Origin: an uncultured Lachnospiraceae bacterium
GTDB taxonomy: Bacteria; Bacillota; Clostridia; Lachnospirales; Lachnospiraceae
Assembly: GCA_910585075.1 (NCBI GenBank)
Contig: CAJUED010000003.1
Location: forward strand, 79,878-143,877
Length of the DNA stretch: 64,000 bases
Direction: 5' to 3'
In this document: piece after piece, positions 8,431-17,156 of the stretch
Numbering within the stretch: the first letter of the stretch is position 1
Layout: each line of letters begins with the position of its first letter
Translations under genes and position numbers: made by a program
The notes under the pieces: model-generated
Database searches by the model: none
Told to the model about the DNA's origin: nothing
What the model saw: the letters and a program-made list of their open reading frames with translations, nothing else

Positions 8431-8665
8431 TATTTTTTATCCTTCCCAAATGATCTTTACGATATGACTTTTCCAGCTTTATTTCGCACCTTAACGTCTC
8501 CTGCGTTTTCTTAATGAATCCATTTGTTAATAAAATTTTCTTATCATAATTATAAGGAGTATAAAACTCTTGTTATATCTTCTCCCACTTTTCTGAGGAT
8601 TTCAAATATTCCGTCATCTAAGGGCTTACAGTCGGGTTCTTTTAACTGACTTCAAATTTATCCAT
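8423..8665 (-). pseudogene. Decayed HigB/Gp49-type toxin gene
   Basis: Three fragments of one toxin are readable on the minus strand. The start MDKFEVS at 8665 runs into TAA; the middle reads EPDCKPLDDGIFEILRKVGE and continues DITRVLYSL; the end reads YDKKILLTNGFIKKTQE and finishes GRIKNNE, a characteristic HigB C-terminus. Much of the N-terminal half is missing (an internal deletion after codon 7), and a frameshift near 8545 separates middle and end. The toxin cannot be made as a whole, while promoter, operator and antitoxin remain. Confidence 0.8.
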
Positions 8666-8693
8666 TATAAATCTTAATTCGCTTTCAATAATC

Positions 8694-8722
8694 AGTATGT
8701 GGCAAATATGCCATATTGTCAA
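8694..8722 (-). promoter_or_regulatory. higBA-type promoter with operator
   Basis: On the minus strand TTGACA (8717-8722) and CATACT (8694-8699) are 17 bp apart. The spacer holds the inverted repeat TGGCA-AATA-TGCCA (8700-8713), a fitting site for autorepression by the XRE antitoxin. It lies 28 nt before the toxin remnant's ATG. Confidence 0.65.
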
Positions 8723-8741
8723 CAAAGTTACTTGATACGTT

Positions 8742-10043
8742 TTAATCCTCCCACCTGACAGTCTCCCCCTTCACAATCTCTTTTGTGGAGGATGTGATAA
8801 TCCGGCTCTCCTCATCCAGCGCTCCCTCCTCAACGGCAGCCCAATAATCGTTCCTGTCAAGCACCTTTACATTCACCGTATCTACATAGTATTCCTGGCC
8901 CAGAATCCCTTCCCGCTCTTTCAGCACATAGACAAAATTTTGTTTGTCCGCTTCATGGATGGCGGAAGGGGGCAGGCAGAGTCTGTACTTTTCCCCCTGC
9001 TCCGAACGGGAAATACTGCCGGATACCCCCGGCGCTCCCATGCCTTCCGGAAGCTCGATCAATACCTCGTACTTTTCCGCTCCTTCTCTGCTCTCTGCCA
9101 GATAAGCCACCTTTTCCTCCAGCTCCTTATTCTCTCCTTCCAGCTTAACCGTAATCTCATCTCCCAGACTGATATACTTTTTCTGCTCCTTGTCCAAAGT
9201 AACCTTCAGCTGGCAGGGGATGCTCTCGTCAGAAATCAACATCACCGCAGTATCCGCCGTCCTTCCTCCTGTTCCCACCATAATCTCCGTGATCACGCCG
9301 CCAAAGGGAGCTGTCACGATTCCCTGGCTGTCCTTTATCCTTTGAAGCTGCTTTAGTTCCCCGGAAAAACCGGATAACTCCAGCCGCGCCGTATCCAGGT
9401 CGGCGGAAACATTCTCCGGAAGAAGGATGTCCTCTACTTTTCTTCCGGCCTGCTTTACCGCCTCGTCACGGGCCGCCTTTGCATCCGCCTCCCCGTAGGC
9501 CGCACTCTGTAAGGCGCCCTTCAGCTCCGTATCTCCTTCGCCTCCGCCTTCCTCCTCCAGTTCATGCTCCGCCTGGACATAGCTTTCCGCAGCGCGGCCC
9601 ACCTGGGTGTCCTGAAGTCTTGCGGTAATGTCGTAATCCTCTCTTGCCCTGGCAAGCTCCAGCTCCTTTTTCTGCTCCTGGATGACCTGATTTTCCAAAA
9701 TGGCGTCGATTTGGAGAGAGACCTTGGAGATTTCATCCTTCTTTTTCTCTATCATCTCCTCCAAATCCTCCAAATCAATCAAAAACAGCACATCCCCCTC
9801 CTCCACTCTGTCGCCCACCCGCACAGGCATGGAAAGAATCCGATACCCCGGCTCATAGGTGACGGGCTTTTCGCCTCCGGCCACCACAAGCCCTTCCGCC
9901 TCCACCTTATGCTCCACATATTTTGACGCAGGGGTAGTGGTACCTGCCATGGGAAGCCGGTAGGCGTAAACGCTTTTCGCAATCAAAGTACATACCGCCA
10001 TAAATATAAGAAAAACTCCAAAACCTGCTATCACCTTTTTCAT
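8742..10043 (-). CDS. HlyD/RND-type adaptor protein
   Basis: A 433-residue protein with one N-terminal membrane anchor (IAGFGVFLIFMAVCTLIA), then a lipoyl-like half (MPVRVGDRVEEGDVLFLID), a coiled-coil region (about residues 95-225) and the returning half (IVTAPFGGVITEIMVGTGG), the standard adaptor hairpin order. Such proteins normally bridge an inner-membrane pump. No MacB-, RND- or ABC-exporter partner adjoins it; instead it is the last gene after two sugar-type permeases and a giant binding lipoprotein, all apparently under the BlaI-type promoter at 14771-14829. AGGAG lies 12 nt before the ATG. Role unresolved. Confidence 0.8.
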   Translation of the reverse strand: MKKVIAGFGVFLIFMAVCTLIAKSVYAYRLPMAGTTTPASKYVEHKVEAEGLVVAGGEKPVTYEPGYRILSMPVRVGDRVEEGDVLFLIDLEDLEEMIEKKKDEISKVSLQIDAILENQVIQEQKKELELARAREDYDITARLQDTQVGRAAESYVQAEHELEEEGGGEGDTELKGALQSAAYGEADAKAARDEAVKQAGRKVEDILLPENVSADLDTARLELSGFSGELKQLQRIKDSQGIVTAPFGGVITEIMVGTGGRTADTAVMLISDESIPCQLKVTLDKEQKKYISLGDEITVKLEGENKELEEKVAYLAESREGAEKYEVLIELPEGMGAPGVSGSISRSEQGEKYRLCLPPSAIHEADKQNFVYVLKEREGILGQEYYVDTVNVKVLDRNDYWAAVEEGALDEESRIITSSTKEIVKGETVRWED

Positions 10044-10161
10044 GCCAAAATCTTACTCCTTTATCAATTTTACCTTCTTATCATTGATATCTTCTACGCA
10101 TAACGGTTCGCCCGGAACTTTTCACCTGCTGCAAAGTCCTCCGGAAAGTGTTCCGGCCCAT

Positions 10162-11133
10162 TTATTCCTTAAGTCCCGAATAAATAATCCCCTGCTCCAG
10201 ATAGTCCTGTCCGATGATAAATACAAACACCGCCGGCACCAGAGTGACCACACTGGCGCAAAAAGCAAAGCCTGCCTGGCCCCAGGTGATCTGCGGCAGA
10301 TATAAGGACAAGGGCCAGAGAGACTTATCCTCCAAAAATGCCATAGGCTGCTCTAAGAGATTCCAATATTCCAGAAACCCCAGCACCATAGCGGACAGCA
10401 GACCGCTTTTTCCAAGAGGCAAGCCCAGCCTTACAAATATGGTAAGCTCTCCGGCTCCGTCCACCCTTGCCGCCTCCAGCATCTGGTAAGGAATGCTCTT
10501 AAATCCTCCGTAGGATAAAAATACCGGAAATGTGGAAAACACCGCAGGCCAGATAATGGCCTGATGGGTATTTAAAAAGGACAGTCTGTTCAGCACCAGA
10601 TAGCTTGACAGCATAGTCACCTGAAAGGGCAGAAGCATCAGAACTACATACAGCGCAAACAGCCCCTGGCTTCCCCTTCCCGGATAGGCCGCAAAGCCCC
10701 ATGCCGCCGGTACCGCAAAAATAAGCTGCCCTGCCAGGATACACAATACCAACTTCATGGAATTCCAGAACAGCACAAAAAATTGAGGCGTCTCGAATAA
10801 CAGCTTTCCATAATTGGAAAAGGAAGGATAATCCGGAAAAAGCTTCCAGCTGATAAATTCGCTTCCATCCGTAAAAACCGTGCCAATATACCCGCCCAGC
10901 TCCCAGCTGTCCATAAGGGAACCGGATAAGAGCAACAGTACGGGTAAAATCACCAATAGTCCCGGCAGGAGCAAAATCGGAAATAGCAGCCCTTTTCCAG
11001 CCGCTTTTTTCACTTTTTCAAATCGTTTTCGGTTTTTACCTGTGCCCGTCGTTACTCTGCCTCGCCTTACGCCCATCATTGTTCTATTTTTCCCCACACC
11101 CATCATCATTCCGTCCTGCTTCACTCCCAGCAT
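10162..11133 (-). CDS. MalG-type carbohydrate ABC permease
   Basis: Membrane protein with about six helices and the EAA loop EAARVDGAGELTIFVRLGLPL that docks an ATPase of the MalK/MsiK type. As annotated it has 323 residues, longer than usual because of about 40 basic, Met/Gly-rich residues before the first helix (LLFPILLLPGLLVILP). That extension is encoded by two of three degenerate ~55-bp direct repeats (11029-11196), so the true start may lie further in. It pairs with the MalF-type permease upstream. No ATPase gene is present in the operon; a shared ATPase elsewhere is likely. Confidence 0.85.
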   Translation of the reverse strand: MLGVKQDGMMMGVGKNRTMMGVRRGRVTTGTGKNRKRFEKVKKAAGKGLLFPILLLPGLLVILPVLLLLSGSLMDSWELGGYIGTVFTDGSEFISWKLFPDYPSFSNYGKLLFETPQFFVLFWNSMKLVLCILAGQLIFAVPAAWGFAAYPGRGSQGLFALYVVLMLLPFQVTMLSSYLVLNRLSFLNTHQAIIWPAVFSTFPVFLSYGGFKSIPYQMLEAARVDGAGELTIFVRLGLPLGKSGLLSAMVLGFLEYWNLLEQPMAFLEDKSLWPLSLYLPQITWGQAGFAFCASVVTLVPAVFVFIIGQDYLEQGIIYSGLKE

Positions 11134-11196
11134 TGTTCTGCTTCACTTTGCTTGTGTCCATCCCTATTCCGCCTCGCCTTATGCCAACATTGTTCC
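11029..11196 (-). repeat. Three degenerate ~55-bp direct repeats
   Basis: Minus-strand units begin near 11196, 11139 and 11085. Each starts (A/G)GAACAATG(T/C/A)TGG and continues with a GTGAAGCAGGACGGA/ATAAGGCGAGGCGGA-like core. The first unit lies in the gap after the MalF-type gene; the second and third are translated as the basic N-terminus of the MalG-type permease. This looks like local tandem duplication. Confidence 0.7.
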
Positions 11197-11242
11197 GTTT
11201 CCATAGCAGTTCGGTCTTTGGCTTCACTGTTATCTGCTTCTC

Positions 11243-12100
11243 TCACCTGTCCTCCCACAGCCTCTGCAGCAATAAAATTGCAAGCATCAGCACTCCGCCG
11301 GTACACACTGCCGCAGCCGCCATTTTGTCAAGCTCCAGATTAACAAACCAGTTGTTGAACAAATGCTGCAAAAGATACATACTTTGATCCGGATAGGCTC
11401 CCGCCGTCAGATAGGCCTCCCGGTAAATCTTAAAAGAATTTAAAAAGGATAAGATCACTATGGTAAAAAGGCTTCCCTTCAGATTCGGAAGCACCACCCT
11501 CCAAAGCCTTTGCCACCCTCCTGCGCCGTCCACTTTGGCCGCCTCCAGCATTTCCCCGGAGATTCCTCCAATGCCTGTTAGCCAAAGAATCACCGTGTAG
11601 CCCAGATTTTTCCATATGTAGCTTCCCACCAGTACCCAGAAGGCCGCGGCCGTACCCAGATAATCCTTATGTACCTCTCCCCACAGGCCGGTAACAAGTC
11701 CGGCCCGGGTGAGAAATAAATTCAAAAAACCCTGCTTATAAAACACCAGCTTCCACACCATCACCACAGTGGCGGTAGGCATGGCAAGGGGAAACAGGTA
11801 AATGGATTTGATCCATCCCTTATTTTTAAAACCGCTTAACATAAGAGCCACCATCAGCCCTGCCGAAACCAGAAGGGGAATGCCTGTCAGCGTAAATCTT
11901 ATGGTATTTTTCACTGCCAGCAAAAACGCCTGATTCTGAAAAATGACCTGATAATTTTTTCCTCCCACAAAGGCTCCCGTCACTGCCGCGGTGAAAGAAC
12001 GCTTCACCACATCCAGAAAGGGGGCAAGAGCAAAAACCGTAATCCCAAAAAATCCCGGAAACACAAACAGGCAAAAAAATCTTCTTCTCTTTTTCCGCAT
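11243..12100 (-). CDS. MalF-type carbohydrate ABC permease
   Basis: About 285 residues with six predicted helices, beginning with FFCLFVFPGFFGITVFALAP, and the EAA loop EAAKVDGAGGWQRLWRVVLPNL. It forms the heterodimeric channel with the MalG-type permease downstream, taking ligand from the lipoprotein encoded upstream. The ATG at 12100 is chosen because GGAGGGG precedes it with proper spacing, ruling against the ATG at 12112 that contains this site. It follows the binding-protein gene by 34 nt, in one operon. Confidence 0.88.
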   Translation of the reverse strand: MRKKRRRFFCLFVFPGFFGITVFALAPFLDVVKRSFTAAVTGAFVGGKNYQVIFQNQAFLLAVKNTIRFTLTGIPLLVSAGLMVALMLSGFKNKGWIKSIYLFPLAMPTATVVMVWKLVFYKQGFLNLFLTRAGLVTGLWGEVHKDYLGTAAAFWVLVGSYIWKNLGYTVILWLTGIGGISGEMLEAAKVDGAGGWQRLWRVVLPNLKGSLFTIVILSFLNSFKIYREAYLTAGAYPDQSMYLLQHLFNNWFVNLELDKMAAAAVCTGGVLMLAILLLQRLWEDR

Positions 12101-12134
12101 ATTCCCCTCCATTACGAAGCATTTTTCACACTTT

Positions 12135-14681
12135 TTATTCCGCCATATAGATGGCCAGTCTCTGCTCTATGGCGTCAAGCGCTTCCTCCAGTTCCTGCTC
12201 CCCCCGGAAATACCTGGCTCCTTCTTCCATCACTGCCTTTTCCAGAACCCTGTCTTCTATATAAGGGGTATCCGCCGACTCCATCCAGCCATAAAACACG
12301 GAAAGTTCTTCCTGTGTAGGCACATAGATATCCAGCTCTGTCTCTATTCCTTCTTCGGAAGTCATGGCCACTGAGCCATACAGCCCGTTTTCATCCACAT
12401 ACTCCTCATTGGGTTGAAACAGCTCCTCAAGGGCGCTGCGATTGATAGAATAACCTCCCAATGCCCGTTGGTTCTCTTTTCCAAGAAACAGGGAAAGGAA
12501 ATCCTCCGCCAGCTCTTTTTTGCCGGATGCCGCACTTATGCCAAGCAGGGTCTGGGGGATAAATACCCCTTTGCTCTGCCCTTCCAGGAGCGTCAGCGCC
12601 GCGTCCTCACAGCCCTTTGCCTTGTGCACCGAGGTCAGATCGTAATAGCCGTAGGGATAGGTGTTAAGCCCTATCAGAAGCTTCACATAATCCCCCACAT
12701 AGTCCAGGGACATTCCTCCGTAAAAGGACAGATTATACTCCCAGTCTTCCCCGTAATCCCGGACGGCAATTTCCGCAGATGACTGAAAGCGCTCCAGACT
12801 CTCCCCATTAATCCCGTCCATCTGAGCCTCATAGATTCTCTTTGTCTGGGTCAGAAAATCCGAAAGAACCTCCCTGTCAATTTCACCGCCTTCTCCCTTC
12901 CATGCAGGAGCGCTGACAGCGGCGAACATCTTCATAACTCCAATCTCAGAACCAATCCCAATCAGGTCAGCTTCCGGATTGTCCCTGCGCAGTTTCTCTA
13001 TCCCGTCGGCAATGGCGGAAAGTCCTTTCATACCGGATACCATTTCTTCCTTTCCCAAAAGGATGGGGAAGGCTGCCTGTGCCGGAATCATATAAATCTC
13101 ATCCTCTGTTCCAAGTGCACGGACAAGATTCATAAACAGTTTTTCTTCTCCAAACTCTTTCGTAAATTCATTTAAATTAAGGAGCAGCCCCTTCCGGATA
13201 TAGGAATCTATGGGAAGTCCGTCCAGCACCAGCACGTCCGGTCCCTGTCCTGCCATAATCTCCGTGTTCAGCTTTTTAAGGGCGTCCTCCCTGGTAACGC
13301 CGCCTCCTTCTTCCATGCCTACCTCATACTCCACATGCACTGCCGGATTCTCCACCTGATAAGTGGAAGCCGCCACCCTGACATCATAGCTTTCTTCCAG
13401 GCTATACACCTTCAGCTTCTCTGTGGGGACAGAGGCCACATTGGGATCGTAAGTAAATTTCACCACCTTTCCGCTGGCAAAAAGGGCAAGAAACTCTCCC
13501 GTCTCCAGTATCAGCATATCCTTTATCCCATACCTGGGGTTCCCTAATCTCGAGAGGGAACCATCAATGAGCTGCTCCACCTCTCCCTGCCCCATCACAT
13601 AGCGGTGCAGCCCCTTTTTACCTGCCATATAAAGAGTCCCTTCCTCTCCCGGGAAAAGGAACAGATCATACCAGCTCCCGCCGTTAAACTGCCGGTCCGG
13701 ATAATTCTCCTTCACAAATTCCCCAAGAACCTGCTCCTCCACGTACTCCTTTTTTTCCATATCATAAAGAATGGGCGCGTCAATATCATAGCCATCAATG
13801 ATCATCAAATCTCCCATAAACTGGACGAGCTGGGGCCTTGTCTCCGTATTCAGATATACCTCCGTGCTGCCATCCTCCTTTACCTCATAAATACAGTTCC
13901 CATAGGTCGTCATAAAAACCCTGCCGGAATCGGCAATCCAGAAATTAGTGGGATATAGTTCATCCTCACTCACAGAATAGGTTACCGGCAGCTCTGTGCC
14001 GTCCGGAAGGAGAAGTGCACAGTCGGGATGCAGTAAAAACCAGGAGCCTGCGCTTTCTTCCTTGAACGCATCCGAAACTTCCCCGGGCTCATCTGAATCC
14101 CCTTCGGACGCATCCGAACCTTCTTCCAACTTATCTGAATCGTTTTCAGAATCATCCGAACCTTCTTCGGACTTATCAGAATCAGCGTCAGTATCTGCAC
14201 CATATCCATTCGCCTCATCCTCATCCATATAAATAGCGGCCATAGTTCCATCCGCTCCCACCTGGACATTCAGCATATATGCCAACGGGCCCTTCTCATC
14301 CAGCCACCGGACGCTCTCCTTCTTCCAGGTCTCTCCCTGATCCTCCGATACCTGAAACCCCCGATAACCGTCCGCAATCACCAGCTTTCCCTCCGTCAAC
14401 ATCCGCAGATCATAGACCACCTCCAGGTCTTCTGACAGATCGGTTTCTTCCTCCACGTACCGCCCCATGGATGCCTGCTGCTCCTCTCCGCCATCTTTTT
14501 CCGAGATATTCCCGGAGGAATCACTTTCCCGGAATCCATTCTCCCCGGAACCATTTCCTCCCGGGTTTCCCTGCCCTGCGCAGCCCGAAGTAAGCGCCAC
14601 TGTTACTGCTGCCAATAGGCATATAAGCCTTTTGGCGGATATTTTTTCTTTTGAAAATTTTTTCATGAAAATATCTCTCAT
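12135..14681 (-). CDS. Large lipoprotein: Asp-box/propeller-like region fused to ABC solute-binding domain
   Basis: 848 residues, nearly twice a normal sugar-binding protein. A lipoprotein signal ends in LTSGC (Cys34). Residues about 85-380 hold short beta-strand repeats and a sialidase-type Asp box SEDQGETW (about 110-117), suggesting a beta-propeller, interrupted by an acidic Ser/Asp/Glu repeat stretch (about 165-210; DSDKLEEGSD type). From about residue 400 a family-1 solute-binding domain follows (INTEIMAGQGPDVLVLDGLP-like motif seen as LNTEIMAGQGPDVLVLDG, then LLNLNEF). AAAGGAG lies 9 nt before the ATG. It heads the operon with two permeases and HlyD, behind a BlaI-type operator. Ligand unknown. 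Confidence 0.8.
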   Translation of the reverse strand: MRDIFMKKFSKEKISAKRLICLLAAVTVALTSGCAGQGNPGGNGSGENGFRESDSSGNISEKDGGEEQQASMGRYVEEETDLSEDLEVVYDLRMLTEGKLVIADGYRGFQVSEDQGETWKKESVRWLDEKGPLAYMLNVQVGADGTMAAIYMDEDEANGYGADTDADSDKSEEGSDDSENDSDKLEEGSDASEGDSDEPGEVSDAFKEESAGSWFLLHPDCALLLPDGTELPVTYSVSEDELYPTNFWIADSGRVFMTTYGNCIYEVKEDGSTEVYLNTETRPQLVQFMGDLMIIDGYDIDAPILYDMEKKEYVEEQVLGEFVKENYPDRQFNGGSWYDLFLFPGEEGTLYMAGKKGLHRYVMGQGEVEQLIDGSLSRLGNPRYGIKDMLILETGEFLALFASGKVVKFTYDPNVASVPTEKLKVYSLEESYDVRVAASTYQVENPAVHVEYEVGMEEGGGVTREDALKKLNTEIMAGQGPDVLVLDGLPIDSYIRKGLLLNLNEFTKEFGEEKLFMNLVRALGTEDEIYMIPAQAAFPILLGKEEMVSGMKGLSAIADGIEKLRRDNPEADLIGIGSEIGVMKMFAAVSAPAWKGEGGEIDREVLSDFLTQTKRIYEAQMDGINGESLERFQSSAEIAVRDYGEDWEYNLSFYGGMSLDYVGDYVKLLIGLNTYPYGYYDLTSVHKAKGCEDAALTLLEGQSKGVFIPQTLLGISAASGKKELAEDFLSLFLGKENQRALGGYSINRSALEELFQPNEEYVDENGLYGSVAMTSEEGIETELDIYVPTQEELSVFYGWMESADTPYIEDRVLEKAVMEEGARYFRGEQELEEALDAIEQRLAIYMAE

Positions 14682-14770
14682 TTTAACCGACTCCTTTCAC
14701 CTGCTGTCCCAGCTCACCCTGCGAATCGCTTTTCTCTCCGAATATCTCAAAAATATGAAGTTTGAAACGC

Positions 14771-14829
14771 AAAGTGACTACTGTGATAGTCTGTAAATAT
14801 AGACTATCACAGTAGTCACTTTATGTCAA
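14771..14829 (-). promoter_or_regulatory. BlaI-type operator and promoter of the lipoprotein operon
   Basis: Two 22-bp arms (14771-14792 and 14801-14822) form a perfect inverted repeat around an 8-nt spacer. Each arm contains its own dyad GACTA-CTGTGA-TAGTC. On the minus strand TTGACA (14824-14829) is 17 bp from TAGTCT (14801-14806), so one dyad covers spacer and -10 and the other covers the start region. The layout matches 17157-17207. Spacing to the ATG at 14681 leaves a leader of about 110 nt. Confidence 0.85.
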
Positions 14830-14928
14830 ACTTATTTTTTCGCGAATACCTCGCTCCCCGTACCGATTCAGCTCTCCGCTTCACTGTTACGGAATCTGTC
14901 CATTAAAAAATCTCCGCTCTGGTGCCAA

Positions 14929-16647
14929 CTACCTCCACCTTCTGGTATACTCCTCCGACTCTTTTTCCGAAAGATGCCTTAACCCAACTACATTCCCGCT
15001 CCGGTCATGCTCTGCAACTACTCCGGTGGTTCCTGTTTTCTCTCCGGAGGGATTTAAAAACAGCCGGCCGGAAAAGCCTTCCTCCTCAGGTATGGTATTA
15101 TCCGCCAGGAAATAAATAGGCTCATCCTCATAAAAAAGCTGATAATCCATGCCCTGGGACCTGATACTGACCCCAAACCTCCCATAGTTTTCATTAATAA
15201 CATCTTCAATACTTTTTTCATCCGTAAGCCTGCCTGCGGAGTGCGACAATGTTTCCTCCGAAGCCTGCTCCTGCAGGGAATCTGTGTATTCCGCCGCACT
15301 TACCGCATACGACCTGTCCTCCGTCACAGTTTCCTCCACGGCCTGTGCTGCCGCTACTTCTTCCGCCACCACAAAGCCTGCCTCCGTACCCGGTATATTC
15401 TCCCAAGCCACACTTACATATCCGCCAACCGGCTGCTCTCTGTCCTCCTGTATCATATCTGTTACCATCACCGCATATTCCACCGTATCCCCATCCACAT
15501 ATACCGCCGTATCACTGCCTGCGGCATAGGATACATGATGGGAGCCGAAAGCGGTAAGCGCCAATCCCACGGCGGCCATCGCTCCTAAAATCCCTCTTGC
15601 AGTCACCTTCCTGCATTTCATAACTGCCGTAATCCTTTCGGTCACCGCATTTTTTCCGAAACCAAGTCCCGTCTGGAATCCCATGCTTTTCTGCTGGGCC
15701 ATGGAAAGCAGGGCAAGGGCATAGTCCTTCCGGCTCTCCTGCCTTTTCCGCACCACGGTCTCATCGCACAAAATCTCCATATCTCTGTTATACAAAAGAA
15801 CCATCAGCCACACCAGCGGATTAAACCAGTGTAGGCACAAAACCCCATGGGCAATGAGCTTTTTCAGATTGTCGTGATGCCTGATATGTACCAGCTCATG
15901 CTTCAGCCAGAAGGTAATCTCTTTTTCCGAATTTGTTACACATGGGTCAAAAGGGCGTGCCTGCGTGCACATTTGGCCCACAAATTCAGTAGGAAGGTTT
16001 ACTTTCATACTGTGATACAGTCCCTTGGGAAAGACAATAGCAGGCCGGAACACCCCATAAGTCACCGGTGATGCCGTGCGGTCAGAAATACGGAATTTTA
16101 CCTTTTTCATCCGCTCCCTGTCTCTTTCCTCCAAAAGCAAAAGCAAGAGCTGCTTTTCTTTCTCAGACATGGGCAGTCCCTCCCGGAAAAACTGACTGTC
16201 ACGGTAATAGAGATAGAAAGAACCCAGAATCATAGCAAGAGCCACCACACCGTAGATTATTCGGGGAAGACCACTCTTTTGCATAGTTACTGCCATACCG
16301 GCCGCTTCTGCCCTATCCCCATCCTCTATTACGGATATCACAGCCGTATTTTCCCCGTCCCAGGTAGAAGCGCTCTGCACCGCCTTCCAGCCCACCCATT
16401 CCGACGATGCATCAGCAAAAGCGCTGCTTACAGCTTCCACCCGATAGAAATCTAAAGGAATCGCTCCCAGATCACCAATCCCTGGAAAGGGCATGGGAAG
16501 TGCCACAGGAAGCGCCAGCCGCAAAATTGCAATCTCCCACAGCAGGATGATTGCCTTTTTAGGAACATAATTCATAAAAAAGATACGGAACAGGATAATG
16601 CCAATAATCAAAATCCCCGCCGTTAAACTCATCTGCACCAGGTTCAT
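14929..16647 (-). CDS. BlaR1/MecR1-like M56 membrane metalloprotease sensor
   Basis: 572 residues. N-terminal helices (LTAGILIIGIILFRIFF, AIILLWEIAILRLALP, IIYGVVALAMILGSFYLYY) surround the M56 domain, whose zinc motif HELVH lies in FWLKHELVHIRHHDN (about residue 256), followed by LHWFNPLVWLM. A further helix near 345-370 leads to an extracellular tail of about 200 residues. That tail has no penicillin-binding SxxK/SxN/KTG set, so the signal is not evidently a beta-lactam. The gene follows the BlaI-type repressor by 35 nt. Expected role: on sensing a signal, trigger cleavage or release of the repressor. Confidence 0.88.
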   Translation of the reverse strand: MNLVQMSLTAGILIIGIILFRIFFMNYVPKKAIILLWEIAILRLALPVALPMPFPGIGDLGAIPLDFYRVEAVSSAFADASSEWVGWKAVQSASTWDGENTAVISVIEDGDRAEAAGMAVTMQKSGLPRIIYGVVALAMILGSFYLYYRDSQFFREGLPMSEKEKQLLLLLLEERDRERMKKVKFRISDRTASPVTYGVFRPAIVFPKGLYHSMKVNLPTEFVGQMCTQARPFDPCVTNSEKEITFWLKHELVHIRHHDNLKKLIAHGVLCLHWFNPLVWLMVLLYNRDMEILCDETVVRKRQESRKDYALALLSMAQQKSMGFQTGLGFGKNAVTERITAVMKCRKVTARGILGAMAAVGLALTAFGSHHVSYAAGSDTAVYVDGDTVEYAVMVTDMIQEDREQPVGGYVSVAWENIPGTEAGFVVAEEVAAAQAVEETVTEDRSYAVSAAEYTDSLQEQASEETLSHSAGRLTDEKSIEDVINENYGRFGVSIRSQGMDYQLFYEDEPIYFLADNTIPEEEGFSGRLFLNPSGEKTGTTGVVAEHDRSGNVVGLRHLSEKESEEYTRRWR

Positions 16648-16682
16648 CTTCTCACTCAGCTCCTTTCAAAACTCCACTCACT

Positions 16683-17042
16683 TTACTCCTCCAGATCATC
16701 AATCATCTTCTTAAGCTGCTCCACTTCCTGCTTTGAGAGCTTTTTCCCGTCCAAAAAAGCAGCAAAAAACTTTTCTTTGGAGCCGTCAAACATCTTATCG
16801 ATCAGTTCCTCTGTCTCATAGTCCTGAACCTCCTGACGGGAAATCAGGGCACTGCACACAAAGCCGGGTTCTTCTCTTTTGATGGCGCCTTTATCCACAC
16901 ACTTCTTGATCACCGTGTAGGTAGTATTTCTGTTCCAGCCAATCTCGCCCTTTAATATTTTCACGATCTGTCCAGCCGGGAGGTCTCCTTCCCGCCATAA
17001 TACCTCCATCACCTTTCGTTCCGAATCAAATAATTTTATCAT
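16683..17042 (-). CDS. BlaI/MecI/CopY family repressor
   Basis: About 119 residues. The N-terminal winged helix (DSERKVMEVLWREGDLPAGQIV, then NRNTTYTVIKKCVDKGAIKR) is diagnostic; the C-terminal dimerisation helices include LIDKMFDGSKEKFFAAFL, the region where BlaI proteins are cut. The ATG at 17042 follows GAGAGGAG; an upstream TTG at 17072 is an alternative. First gene of a bicistron with the M56 sensor. Paired dyads in its own promoter (17157-17207) and before the lipoprotein operon (14771-14829) imply autoregulation and control of that operon. Confidence 0.9.
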   Translation of the reverse strand: MIKLFDSERKVMEVLWREGDLPAGQIVKILKGEIGWNRNTTYTVIKKCVDKGAIKREEPGFVCSALISRQEVQDYETEELIDKMFDGSKEKFFAAFLDGKKLSKQEVEQLKKMIDDLEE

Positions 17043-17156
17043 GCTGTAACGTCTCCTCTCTTTTCCGAACAAATCAACAACGCCGACACGCTTTTCAGGT
17101 TATCCTTATATCAATCAAACGCCGCCATGCTCTGCGAGCCGGCTTATTCATAAAAT

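Noticed and set aside
8742..14681. Ordinary complete sugar ABC importer
   Set aside because: There is no ATPase, the binding protein is fused to another domain, and an HlyD adaptor is included.
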